Assembly (NCBI GenBank): GCA_933207985.1
Contig: OW240921.1
Coordinates: forward strand, 393,841-457,840
DNA length: 64,000 bases
Direction: 5' to 3'
Source of the DNA: Pelobates cultripes
Lineage: Eukaryota; Chordata; Amphibia; Anura; Pelobatidae
Below the pieces are notes generated by a model. That model was not told the DNA's origin, did no database searches, and saw nothing but the letters and a program-made list of their open reading frames with translations. A program made the position numbers and the translations under genes. Every line of letters begins with the position of its first letter. The first letter of the stretch is position 1. Positions 11,389 through 22,695 of the stretch are shown one piece after another.

Positions 11389-11468
11389 TTAACCCTTTAA
11401 GGACACATGACATGTGTGACATGTCATGATTCCCTTTTATTCCAGACGTTTGGTCCTTAAGGGGTTAA
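11389..11468. mobile_element. 80-bp TTAA-flanked MITE
   Basis: Inverted ends AACCCTTTAAGGAC and GTCCTTAAGGGGTT sit between TTAA tetramers (11389-11392, 11465-11468). TTAA target duplication is the signature of piggyBac- and Kolobok-type transposases. The inside holds a further palindrome, ACATGACATGTGTGACATGT. There is no coding capacity. Confidence 0.75.
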
Positions 11469-12426
11469 AGAGACACTTCACAACCCGTAAAGCACTTCAG
11501 TGAAGTTCTTCAGTGATTATTAGGAGGTCCTCATTGTGTCATATTATCAAAGTGATGATTTCAAGAGAACACTATCACGCTGACAGTCCAGAGGGTCTCC
11601 TCCATCAATCTGCTTGACAAGAGGGAATTAGCTTGGCCTCGTAATCGCAGGCCGCTTTCCTGCAATTAGGGTTTTCACCACTCAGTAACATCTAAGTAAT
11701 TATTTTTACTTTGGACTCTAATGACAAGCTTGGATCGGATAATGTATGTAAGCGCTGGACAGGAAGGAGAGGGCTTGCAGTTGCTGCAGATAATAGATCT
11801 GCAATAACTGTAAACTAGGCTTTCATTAATCCCCAAAGAAAAGGTGAAACAATAATTGCATGCCTGTTTATTTGGAGGTTTATCTGCAACATAGTGATAT
11901 ATACAAAGTTATATCTATTCTTTTTATGTGTAATTATTCTCCAAGGCTTTTTTGTCATTAATTACTAATTCTAATAACATTGAAGGAATTATATATACAT
12001 ATATATCATTTTATGGGTGTATATAAATACACAAACACTCATTGCGTATTGTAAGAAGAGATTGTCCAGTTGCTATTCACTTTCAATTTGGGCCCTACAA
12101 TATATCTGTGGATGAGTTCAAATTGCGAGAGACCCCATGTGCTCCTCATTTCCGTATTTGCAAATCATCTCTCGTCATTTGATTTATATGTTAAAGTTTT
12201 TGGCATTGAAATTTTATCGAGGTTTATTTGTTATGAGAACCAACAAAATATGACTAATTCTGGCCTGGAATTCTTTGTACATTTTATTTTGCTCAGACAT
12301 GGAAATAATATCTGTTGCTAAATATCTTTTAGTGCCACTATGGATCTGACGAGGAGCACAGAAGAATGAAGCCGTTTTGCGAAAAGTCACCACAAAATGT
12401 TTTCTTCTCACTTCATGATTATAATA
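11469..12426. other. Intergenic, nothing recognised
   Basis: Unique-looking AT-rich sequence with no supported exon, tandem array or transposon end. Confidence 0.3.
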
Positions 12427-14266
12427 AAAATACCCAGGGCCACCATCAGTGGGTGACAACCAGAACGGTTGTCACGGGCCCGGCGGCCCTGCTGCGGCCG
12501 GGTAATTGCGTGACCGAGCCCCTTTAAAAAATAAAAAATAAAAATTGCGGCTGCACCGCAAATGCTGCTTGGAGGAAGTGATGGCTGGTGTGTGTGTATG
12601 TCTGTATGTCTGTGTGTGTGTGTGTGTTTGTCAGTATGTATATTTGTCTGTATGTCTGTGTGTATGTCAGTATGTATATGTGTGTGTATGTCAGTATGCA
12701 TGTATGTCAGTATGCATGTCTGTGTGTGTGTCAGTATGCATGTATGTCTATGTGTGTGTGTCAGTATGCATGTGTGTGCGTATGTATGTCAGTATGCATG
12801 TATGTGTGTGTGTATGTCAGTATGTCTGTATGTGTCTATCTGTATGTGTGTGTGTATGTCAGTATGTATATATGTATGTATGTCTGTGTGTGCTTGTGTG
12901 TGTGTGTGTGTGTATGTATATATCTATCAGTATGTATGTCAGTATGCATGTATGTCTGTGTGTATGTCAGTATGTATATATGTCTGTGTGTGTATGTATG
13001 CCTGTGTGTGTATGTATGTGTGTATGTATGTCTGTGTGTGTATGTCAGTATGTATATATGTCTCTGTGTATGTATGTCAGTATGTATATGTGTGTGTGTA
13101 TGTCAGTATGCATGTCTGTGTGTGTGTCAGTATGCTTGTAGGTCTATGTGTGTGTGTCAGTATGTATGTGTGTGCGTATGTATGTCAGTATGCATGTATG
13201 TGTGTGTGTGTGTGTATGTCAGTATGTCTGTATGTGTGTGTGTATGTCAGTATGTATATATGTATGTATGTCTGTGTGTGTGTGTGTGTATGTATCTATC
13301 TATCAGTATGTATGTCAGTATGCATGTATGTCTGTGTGTATGTCAGTATGTGTGTATGTCAGTATGTAGGTCTGTGTGTATGTCAGTATGTATATATGTC
13401 TTTGTGTGTGTATGTATGTCTGTGTGTGTATGTCTGTGTGTGTGTGTATGTCAGTATGTATATATGTCTGTGTGTGTGTATGTCAGTATGTATAGATGTC
13501 TGTGTGTGTATGTCATTGTGTGTGTGTGTGTGTGTATGTCAGTATGTATATATGTCTGTGTGTATGTCAGTGTGTGTGTATGTCAGTATGTATATATGTC
13601 TGTGTGTGTGTGTGTGTGTCAGTATGTATAGATGTCTGTGTGTGTGTATGTCAGTATGTATGTCTGTGTGTGTGTGTGTGTGTGTGTATGTCAGTATGCA
13701 TGTATGTCAGTATGTATGTGTGTGTGTGTATGTCAGTATGTATTTATGTCAGTATGTATGTCTGTGTGTTTATGTCAGTATGTATATATGTCTGTGTGTG
13801 TCAGTATGTATGTGTGTATGTATGTATGTCAGTATGCATGTATGTCTGTGTGTGTATGTGTCTGTATGTATCTGTGTATGTATATATCTATTTGTGTGTG
13901 TATGTATCTGTGTATGTATATATCTATTTGTATCTATGTATCTATGTATCTATGTACATGTATCTATGTATATTAGTATGTATGTGTATGTATTCCATTA
14001 TGTATGTATGTCAGTATGTATTTATGTGTATGTATATCAGTTTGTATGTATGTCTGTTTGTCAGTATGTATGTGTGTGTGTCTGTTTGTCAGTATGTGTG
14101 TGTATCTGTATCTGTGTATGTGTGTGTCTGTTTCAGTATTTGTGTCTGTTAGTATTTGTGTGTGTGTCTATTCCTGTGGGCGGAATTTGGAGGTGGGCAC
14201 CCTGGGGCCTAGACCTTGAGCTGTGTTAGGGGCCCCACAATTTCTGATGGCGGCCCTGAAAATACC
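12427..14266. mobile_element. hAT-like non-autonomous element filled with TG-rich array
   Basis: Ends CAGGGCCACCATCAG and CTGATGGCGGCCCTG form imperfect inverted repeats. The element (12435-14258) is flanked by a perfect 8-bp duplication AAAATACC (12427-12434 and 14259-14266). There is no transposase. Left and right flanks are GC-rich modules; the right one (CCTAGACCTTGAGCTGTGT) recurs at about 22090 in another hAT-like element. Confidence 0.8.
12585..14175. repeat. TG-rich minisatellite (about 1.6 kb)
   Basis: Irregular tandem units built from TATGTCAGTATGTATATATG and TCTGTGTGTGTGTATG. Stop codons are rare on the plus strand, so all three frames stay open for long distances (one for 555 codons), giving only Val/Cys/Tyr/Met/Ser repeats. 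I regard those ORFs as by-products of the repeat, not genes. Confidence 0.95.
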
Positions 14267-17200
14267 CCATGTTGGATCTTAACAGAAAAATAATAAGGGG
14301 GATTTCCTTTTTGGCTCTGTATCCAAATATAGTTAATCCAGTAGGAAAGCTGGTCCACTGGTGAGGTTTGTGTGCAGAAACCAGAAAAACTAGGGGAACA
14401 GAAAGAACAAGCATTCACACTTCACATGCTGATAAACCAAGGCAAGAAAACGTACATTCAGAGAGCATTGGGATTACCTCTCGAAGGTCTTAAACATTCC
14501 ATGCTATTATTCCAACTCTGAGAATCAATCAACCTGACTTCTCACCTGGATCACAGGAAGAAAACCTGAAAGTCTTGATCCCCAGACATGGAGAAGGGAG
14601 TATTAATATATCAATATGTAGCGTGAGGTGTTGAAAGTCTCATTGAAGGGCTGTTCATGGCTTCTTTTTTTTATATTTTCTACATAAAATGATTATTTAT
14701 TTATTTTGAACAACACAGTTTTATTCCTTTTGCTAGACTCAAAGAGTCTTCCATTGAAGTTTGTATTGATCACTATTGACAGCAGTCCAGCGGGACTCGG
14801 TAAATAGGCGAGATGCCTTTTTAAGATTTAAGCATCCAGCACAAATGTAAGTGCTTGCTAACATAATTCAATATGCTAAGCAAATGATAGAATTTGCCCT
14901 GTGTTTTGGTACAGGGTCCTAAGACGTCATGTGTGGAGGACCCTGTACTGAAATACTCTGCTGCGGCTGCTTTTAAATTCTTATAATTCCTTTGACCACA
15001 AGATATTTTTCAGTATGAAATAGAGGAGCCCTTAGTCTCTGCTCAGAGAAGGTGGTGAGAATTGTATCATCAATGGGGACCTCTAGTGTCCATTCCAGGA
15101 GAGAAGCTGCCAATTACACATTGGTGTTTTAGTCACATACACTTATTTTAAAAGAAAATACACGATAGAAGCATGTAATGTGTAATATGTAAATATAACA
15201 CTGCAATCACATTTCAGAAACTTAAGAAGCATGTACTAAGCATTGATATAAAGTCTCTGTTCAGAAATCTGTATCCAAGAATGTAATCACTGCTTAGAAC
15301 GTGTAAGTAAAAATCTGGAAAAAAAATGTTGAAGGCTTTTCAAAACTCTTCTATTTTAGTCTAAAATTTGCAACAATTCTCTATTTTTACCCAAACAGAA
15401 GCTAATTTTGAAGCTAATTCCTCAGGAAATAAATTGTCATGTGATGCCAGAACTGACACCTAGTGTGGGAGTGTGCAGAGGTCAGTGTCCCTAGTTATTG
15501 GTGGAACTGGTCTTGGATGGTGGAGACTTGCCTGGACTCTATGATGGTGAGATATAACTATATCTCCTGGAGACATAGGTCAAGGCATTGCTTTTCAATG
15601 TGCACAGACATTCATAATCTACCCACTGTAAGTGTGACATAGAGTTTTTTTACTAGAAGTCTGACAGTCGTATGGTTTTATTTCATGTCAAGATATTTTT
15701 GGAGATTTGCGAGAGCATTGACATTTTAGGTTAAAACCCCTGAATTTTAAAAATTCTTCAAGTCAGATTGTGTCCCATAATATCCACATGTCCAGTTTAA
15801 TGAAAACAACCCTGCAGACCAAACATTAAGATGGGAATCTCAGAATACCAGGTCAAACCAGGATAGTTGGAGACGTGGCTATGAATATTTGCCATCTTAG
15901 AGAGGAGATCCAGGACATTCACACAGGTACCAATAAGCAGCATAGCAATATTTCATACATCATTAATTTACTTTAACTACTGCTGTCATATTCAATATCC
16001 TATAATTACATTTTAATTCCAAATTCACTCATTTTTTTAGCTTGACCAAATTTACCAAATTTGGATATGTTTTATTAAGTATTGGCCAAGCAGCCTCTTA
16101 AGGATTCATATTTAATCTTCTGGCTGAGGAAAGTAAGCGTAGGGGAGAGATCAATAGGAACTTGCATGATTGGTTCTCTAATTTCCCATTTGACAATGTA
16201 TGAATGCTACATACAGTCAGACACAATTGTTAATGCAGTGTGTGGCAGCCCTGAAGTTGATAATATCTGGTTTCCAAGTGTACAGATCAAACAGGTGGTG
16301 GCCAATGCTGGAACTAAAGACTGTAGAGTTAGTTACAAATTTCTAAGCTTTGATTTAGTGCCAGAGTCCTCTAAAGAGTCTTTAAGGTCCAGCAATGTTC
16401 CAGGAATTAGGGATTACCGAATCCTGTTCTCATAAAGTTACTGATACAGACGGGACCTGATCCTAGGCCGTTAGTTTAAGAGACAATAATTTAGAACATT
16501 TGCTATAAAGTAACATCTGTTAGAAAATCATTTTCTTGTGATTGGAGCACCCTGAATATATGTTAATTGTCAGACATCTTGTTAGGCCTTCTAGAATTCT
16601 TTCTGCGTAAGTGCATGCAATTGACTTTCAGGCAGAGCAAAGGTCAAGCATCACACTGATAACTCCATACTTAAACTATTTCCTTTTAAGGAAGTGGTTC
16701 TCAACTCAGATCTAGCAGTCTAAATATTTAGTGAATTCCAACATAAGTTATAATTGGAATATTATATAACACTGACCCAGAGAGGTTTCTTTTTTTTTTT
16801 TTTTACAGAACTGGATTAAGATCCACCACTTTAAGACTCTACCTCTCTTTGCAGACTATAGAGTAACCTGAAAAATGAAAATAAATATATTTTAAAGAAT
16901 GAGCTACAATTCCCAGCATGTAGGACCAAATATATCTCCAGTCCCCATCATTAATTTCCAGCAACTGAAGTATGAGAGCAGACACATTGTAGCTCAGACA
17001 TAATTTAGAATGATCTTCCATTGCAGGGGAGAAGCATAAATTGACTGTCTTGGCTACAGTGGAACATATCAGGATTGAGGTTCATTGACTAACAGCACAA
17101 TTATTTACCATCTTGAAATGAATCAATAATTCATAGCAAGTGCCTCAGAAAGTGTTAAATCTCACACCTTAAGCAACTGATGGTTGTTATGCCCATAAGA

Positions 17201-17608
17201 CCGCATCTGTCACCCAACTAAGATAAACAATGCAATACATTAAGTTTTAATTTAGCTCTGTAACACATTGCTTCCACCTTGGCTCCATGCTCTTATTTGT
17301 TCTTAATATCCGGTTTTCCTTCATCTTTTTAGTTATATATGGATTTTGTGCAATTACATTGGATGAGACTGGCATCGAATGTTCATGGACCCAAGGTGGT
17401 AACATTGTAACAGGTGGTTAATGGAGTTTATCAAGTTGGAGACATAATTTCTGTTATGTGCTTTCTTTGCAAAATGTTACAGTGCCTCTAGGTCATTCTA
17501 ACGGCTGGGAGAACAAGATAACTTGATTTAGCCTAACCCTGCCATCTATTTTGTGGTGTTGCCAAAAGGTGGGTAACAGAGACATTTGTGCTGTTAGATA
17601 AGGGCCCG
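14267..17608. other. Unique sequence downstream of MAG, including its 3' UTR
   Basis: The part next to 17608 must be 3' UTR of the minus-strand MAG terminal exon. I cannot place the poly(A) site: AATAAA on the minus strand occurs at about 16071-16076, far away, and ATTAAA variants lie nearer, at about 17246. A small palindrome (GTACAGGGTCCT paired with AGGACCCTGTAC) lies at 14910-14947. A plus-strand ORF at 16082-16435 has no recognisable domain and I do not call it. Confidence 0.4.
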
Positions 17609-17770
17609 TCATTTGACCCGGATTTCGGCATATTCAGAAAGTTCTTCAGTGGAGGTGTAGCTATCTTTTACATTCTTCTTTGTAAAGTCAATGTTTGCAT
17701 AGTCACTGTCCACAGATGAAGGTTGGTGTCTCCTAAGTAGGATTCGTTCTGAAATGCTGAGAAACTGGTT
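17609..17770 (-). CDS. MAG: Myelin-associated glycoprotein, terminal coding exon (L-MAG type C-terminus)
   Basis: On the minus strand a T-rich tract ending TTTTTTAG at 17771-17772 is followed by 53 codons and a TGA (17609-17611). The C-terminus reads KDSYTSTEELSEYAEIRVK. It nearly matches my recollection of the mammalian L-MAG tail, which ends in TEELAEYAEIRVK. A second tyrosine motif, DYANIDF, lies upstream. MAG is a Siglec-family adhesion protein of myelinating glia; the long tail is the cytoplasmic signalling region. The exon starts in phase 0, matching the phase-0 end of the exon at 34309-34402. No frame damage is visible. A chance ORF is very unlikely given the match, splice site and phase. 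Confidence 0.92.
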   Translation of the reverse strand, partial: NQFLSISERILLRRHQPSSVDSDYANIDFTKKNVKDSYTSTEELSEYAEIRVK

Positions 17771-17904
17771 CTAAAAAACAAAATAAAATCTGAGGTTAGA
17801 GAAGACAGGGTTAATTAGGAAGCCATGCTTGAGAACGTGAAGAAGGAAGTTGGCCAATCTGACTATAAACCCAAGGTAACCTGTCCTTGAGATCAGTTGC
17901 TAGT

Positions 17905-19430
17905 ATGAAAGAATCTACTGATGCTGGAATTCTCTATATCTACTCCATGACTGCTAGAATCTGCCGATGCTGGAATGGTCTATATCTACTCCATGATTGC
18001 TAGAATCTGCTGATGCTGGAATACTCTATATCTACTCTATGACTGCTAGAATCTGCCGATGCTGGAATGCTCTATATCTACTCCGTGACTGCTAGAATCT
18101 GCCGATGCTGGAATACTCTATATCTACTCCATGACTGCGAGAATCTGCCGATGCTGGAATACTCTATATCTGCTCCATGACTGCTAGAATCTGCCGATGC
18201 TGGAATACTCTATATCTACTCCATGACTGCTAGAATCTGCCGATGCTGGAATACGCTATATCTCCTCCATGACTGCTAGAATCTGCTGATGCTGGAATAC
18301 TCTATATCTACTCCATGACTGCTAGAATCTGCTGATGCTGGAATACTCTATATCTACTCCATGATTGCTAGAATCTGCCGATGCTGGAATACGCTATATC
18401 TCCTCCATGACTGCTAGAATTGGCCGATGCTGGAATACGCTATATCTCCTCCATGACTGCTAGAATCTGCTGATGCTGGAATACTCTATATCTACTCCAT
18501 GACTGCTAGAATCTGCTGATGCTGGAATACTCTATATCTACTCCATGACTGCTAGAATCTGCTGATGCTGGAATACTCTATATCTACTCCATGACTGCTA
18601 GAATCTGCCGATGCTGGAATACTCTATATCTACTCCATGACTGCTAGAATCTGCCGATGCTGGAATGCTCTATATCTACTCCATGACTGCTAGAATCTGC
18701 TGATGCTGGAATGCTCTATATCTACTCCATGACTGCTAGAATCTGCCGATGCTGGAATACTCTATATCTACTCCATGACTGCTTGAATCTGCCGATGCTG
18801 GAATACTCTATATCTACTCCATGACTGCTAGAATCTGCTGATGCTGGAATACGCTATATCTACTCCATGACTGCTAGAATCTGCCGATGCTGGAATACTC
18901 TATATCTACTCCATGACTGCTAGAATCTGCCGATGCTGGAATACTCTATATCTACTCCACGACTGCTAGAATCTGCTGATGCTGGAATACTCTATATCTA
19001 CTCCATGACTGCTAGAATCTGCTGATGCTGGAATGCTCTATATCTACTCCATGACTGCTAGAATCTGCCGATGCTGGAATACTCTATATCTACTCCATGA
19101 CTGCTTGAATCTGCCGATGCTGGAATACTCTATATCTACTCCATGACTGCTAGAATCTGCTGATGCTGGAATACTCTATATCTACTCCATGACTGCTAGA
19201 ATCTGCCGATGCTGGAATACTCTATATCTACTCCATGACTGCTAGAATCTGCCGATGCTGGAATACTCTATATCTACTCCATGACTGCTAGAATCTGCCG
19301 ATGCTGGAATACTCTATATCTACTCCATGACTGCTAGAATCTGCTGATGGTGGAATTCTCTATATCTACTCCATGACTGCTAGAATTGGCCGATGCTGGA
19401 ATACTCTATATCTACTCCATGATTGCTTTC
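17905..19430. repeat. 46-bp minisatellite, about 33 copies
   Basis: Tandem copies of a 46-bp unit containing TGCTAGAATCTGCCGATGC and GGAATACTCTATATCTACTCC. Variants alternate (CCGATG/CTGATG, TACTCT/TACGCT/TGCTCT). The array lies in the last MAG intron, ending about 135 bp from the terminal-exon acceptor. Confidence 0.95.
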
Positions 19431-19724
19431 AAAGCAATAAGATTAATGAGGGACATTCTATGTGTCTCTGTCTATGTTTTTGTAATAAGTGTCGATAAGA
19501 GTATAATTGGGTATATAAATAGTAATCAGCGAGAAATACTTTTTCATTTCAGCAGAAAAATGAATCAGGTTTTGCTTTATTTTTGTATATTTTGCTATTT
19601 TCTTTTAACCCACATAGGCTCAAAAGTGGCATCATGACCAGCTAGTAAAGAGATTGATTCCCTAAAACCCGAGCTAAATCAATGAATGTTTAATTAGCTC
19701 GAACCCATATTGCTAACTTGATGG

Positions 19725-19870
19725 TGGCTCTTTTCCTTTGAAACAGTCTGCCTACCGCCATCAAACTCTCCCCTAGTCTTCAATCATTTAAAAGGTTCCT
19801 CAAAACCCATCTCTTCAGAAAAGCTAGTGGCTTCACAGAGTAACTTCAACCTCACATACCTGTCCCTTGC
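19725..19870 (+). mobile_element. 3' fragment of a non-LTR retrotransposon
   Basis: The plus strand reads SLPTAIKLSPSLQSFKRFL followed by KTHLFRKA. This is the typical extreme C-terminus of L2/CR1/Jockey-group LINE ORF2 proteins. No further ORF2 sequence is attached. The clade cannot be resolved from this short piece. Confidence 0.65.
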
Positions 19871-20811
19871 TCTTCGCAAAGACTCTCGGTTTGTTTAATG
19901 TGTTATTTTAACAAACTATCAGAGCACACTCATAGACATAATTAAACCAAAGAAACATTGTGGAGCTACAAAAACAGTAAAACATGCAGAAAAAAGCCAG
20001 ACTATTTAACTACAACCACGTGCCACAAGACATTTACAGAGAGACCACAGAACAACAGCCACATTACAAACCTTTAACAAGATAGCAACATACAATGCAA
20101 GATGGCTGGAGACATTCAGAATTGGGAACGTGACAGAGTAACTTGTGTATCGAGAAACTACTAAAAACTATTTTTTATGTTTGTAACTTTCCCAAACAGA
20201 TGGCGGTCCTATTACTAATTATTGAAATTTCAGCCAATGGGCTTTAATAATTCAGGAAACAAATATCTCTCTGAAGTTAGAAGAAGATTTATTATTTTCC
20301 TGAAATCATCAGAAAAAAAAAACTAATGTTATCTAATCTTACAGAGTACCGTGATCATTGCTATAATTAAATGTTTATATATATATACATATACCTGGGG
20401 GATCAATGATAACTAAATTTCACAGATTCATTCACCCAGCTATTTTCACATTTTGGAGTTTATTTATTACGCAGTGAGTTATGGTGGTTTTTTTAATCAG
20501 ATGCTATGGCATTCATGTTTTCAGCCTAGTGCAGTTGGGGTACAGTGCCCCCCTGAGGTGTAACTTATGTGAGAGACAGCAAGTTTCCAGGCAATAATTG
20601 CACCAGTATTGGTTCAAGAACGTTAAAGGAGCAAAAATGCATAATCTGAACTAAATCTTAATATAAATAAAGATCTCAACTCAATTTATTGTAAATAGAA
20701 AATAAAATGAAGTCTCCTCAACCACTCTTGTCATGTTCCCAAATCTGGTTATTATTCCAGCATACAAAGGATTTATTTAAAATCAAAAGACAAAAAGAGC
20801 TTGATACATAC

Positions 20812-20852
20812 GTGGCAGATCACTTCCTCTCCAGTGAGCAGATCTCTCCTGA
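20812..20852 (-). CDS. MAG: Candidate alternative MAG exon (short, S-MAG-type tail)
   Basis: On the minus strand a pyrimidine-rich tract ending TCTTTAATAG precedes a 41-bp segment followed by a GTATGT donor. Entered in phase 0, the phase at which exon 34309-34402 ends, it reads SGEICSLERK and then TGA (coding part 20820-20852). In mammals a short, stop-containing alternative exon between the same two exons gives S-MAG a tail of about ten residues. Position, phase, size and splice sites fit that scheme. I do not claim residue-level homology with mammalian S-MAG. It could be a chance arrangement. Confidence 0.5.
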
Positions 20853-21050
20853 CTATTAAAGAAGGAAGATAGTCACTAACAATGGGGGTTCCCAGTCTTC
20901 CACCATAGTTATTGAGGGGATAAACTCATCCTCTGATCACTAGGTGATCTGTTATTGTATGTGAATACTATTCAGATATTGGAGCGGATAATGTGTGTCC
21001 CAGAATCCTGGAGGGGATCACTAGGTAATCTGTTATTCTATGTGAATACT

Positions 21051-22532
21051 CAGGGCCGGCGCTACCTGTTAGGTGGACTAGGCAGCCGCCGAGGGCGCCA
21101 CTTAGGAAGGGGCGCCGCCAGGAGCGCCGCCCCCCCATGCTGCAGCCGCCCGAGCGCTCTGTAGAGAGCCTCAGGCGGCTGCAGTTTTACCCAGGCACTG
21201 CGTCCATGAGGGCGGACCACACCGCCCGGGCGCAGCCTGAGGAGAGGGGCTGACAGGAGGGAAGCGCTCAGCACTCCCTCCTGTCACTCCCTCTCTGTAG
21301 CGTGGCCGAGCCCTGCATCATGATGGTCCGCGGGTACAGGGAGCATCTGTCTCCTGTACCCGGCCTGACTAACAGGAAGTGCACACAGTTAGTCCGGCTG
21401 GGTACAGGAAACAAAAGCTACCTGTACCCGCGGACTATACTGGGCTCGGCCACGCTACAACTGAGGTAGGTGGGGNNNNNNNNNNNNNNNNNNNNNNNNN
21501 NNNNNNNNNNNNNNNNNNNNNNNNNNNNNNNNNNNNNNNNNNNNNNNNNNNNNNNNNNNNNNNNNNNNNNNNNNNGGGAAAGAAGAAATTGGTAGGGGAG
21601 GGGGAGAATAAGAAATTGGTAGGGGAGGGGGGAGAAGAAGAAATTGGTGGGGGGAGAAGAAATTGACGGGGTTGAGAGTGACAGGGGAGGGAGGGGCAAT
21701 GAGAGGGAGGGAGGGGAAAGAGAGTGACAAGGGAGAGGGGGGAGAAGAGAGTGACAAGGGAGGGGGGAGAGATTGACATCCATCACACACACATACAATG
21801 CACCCCTAACACACAGAAAAACACACAATGCACTACACACACATGACACACACACACACACACACAAACAATGCAACCCTTACACACAATGCATCCTTAC
21901 ACACACTCAATGCACCCCTTACTTACACACGCACACACTGCATCCTGTACATACACAGAAACACACCTTGCAGCCCTTACACATACAAACACAGATTCAC
22001 ACAATGCATTCCTTACACACATATCAGGACATCCCCTACACACTCCACCCCCTGTGAACAAACTCATTGGTGGAACATGAAGGTGGACCCTGGGACCCAG
22101 ACCTTGAGCTGTGTAAAGGGCCCCCAAAAAATGGAGCTGCTTCCCGTTCTCCCAGAACATTGATTTTTGTGACCACAGTTACAAACCGCCTCCAGAGAGC
22201 CTGTTCTACACCAGACCAGTGGAGCCAGACTGCAGCTAGAGCCCATCATCCTCATCTCATTGTAAGTAGGCAATCTAGTATATTATTCGTGGCACTAATC
22301 TCTAATTTACCTCACATTAAAGAAACACTATAGTCCCCTGAACCACTGCAGCTTAATGTAGTGGTCCTGGTGTCTATAGCCTGTCCCTGCAGGCCTTATA
22401 ATGTAAACACGGCGGCACTGCAGCACTGGCGTTAGTTAACATGGCAAATCATATGGGTGGGGCATTGTGATGTCACATAGGCGGCAAACTTTACTTTTGC
22501 CTAGGGCGGCAAAAATCCTTGCTCCGGCCCTG
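21051..22532. mobile_element. hAT-like non-autonomous element with CA-rich array
   Basis: The ends are CAGGGCCGGCGC and GCTCCGGCCCTG, flanked by a perfect 8-bp duplication TGAATACT (21043-21050 and 22533-22540). The interior includes a GC-rich head, an N gap, a purine-rich array (21580-21775), a CA-rich array (21780-22050), a module shared with the element at 12435-14258, and a MITE-like piece (CACTATAGTCCCCTGAAC, 22327). There is no transposase ORF. Confidence 0.8.
21476..21575. other. Assembly gap (100 N)
   Basis: A run of exactly 100 N inside the hAT-like element; the true size is probably unknown. ORFs spanning it are meaningless. Confidence 0.99.
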
Positions 22533-22695
22533 TGAATACTATTCAGATATTGGAGCGGATAATGCCTGTCCCAGAATCCTGGAGGGGATCACTAGGTGAT
22601 CTGTTATTCTATGTGAATACTATTCAGATATTGGAGCGGATAATGTGTGTCCCAGAATCCTGGAGGGGATCATTAGGTGATCTGTTATTCTATAT

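Larger units (their letters stand above)
20955..22693. repeat. 81-bp tandem repeat, split by a hAT-like insertion
   Basis: Units of about 81 bp containing TATTCAGATATTGGAGCGGAT and ATCACTAGGTGATCTGTTATT occur at 20955-21050 and 22533-22693. The 21051-22532 element lies between two units. About three to four copies are visible. Confidence 0.85.

Noticed and set aside
12562..14229. 555-codon Cys/Val/Tyr-rich ORF
   Set aside because: Produced entirely by a TG/TATG minisatellite; overlapping frames are equally open.
16082..16435. Plus-strand ORF of 117 codons downstream of MAG
   Set aside because: No recognisable domain, no splice or promoter context, and a composition expected by chance in AT-rich sequence.
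17905..19430. CRISPR-like regular repeats
   Set aside because: Units are contiguous without unique spacers, in a vertebrate genome; it is a minisatellite.
21418..21876. ORFs spanning the N gap
   Set aside because: They contain unknown residues and flank purine-rich and CA-rich arrays.
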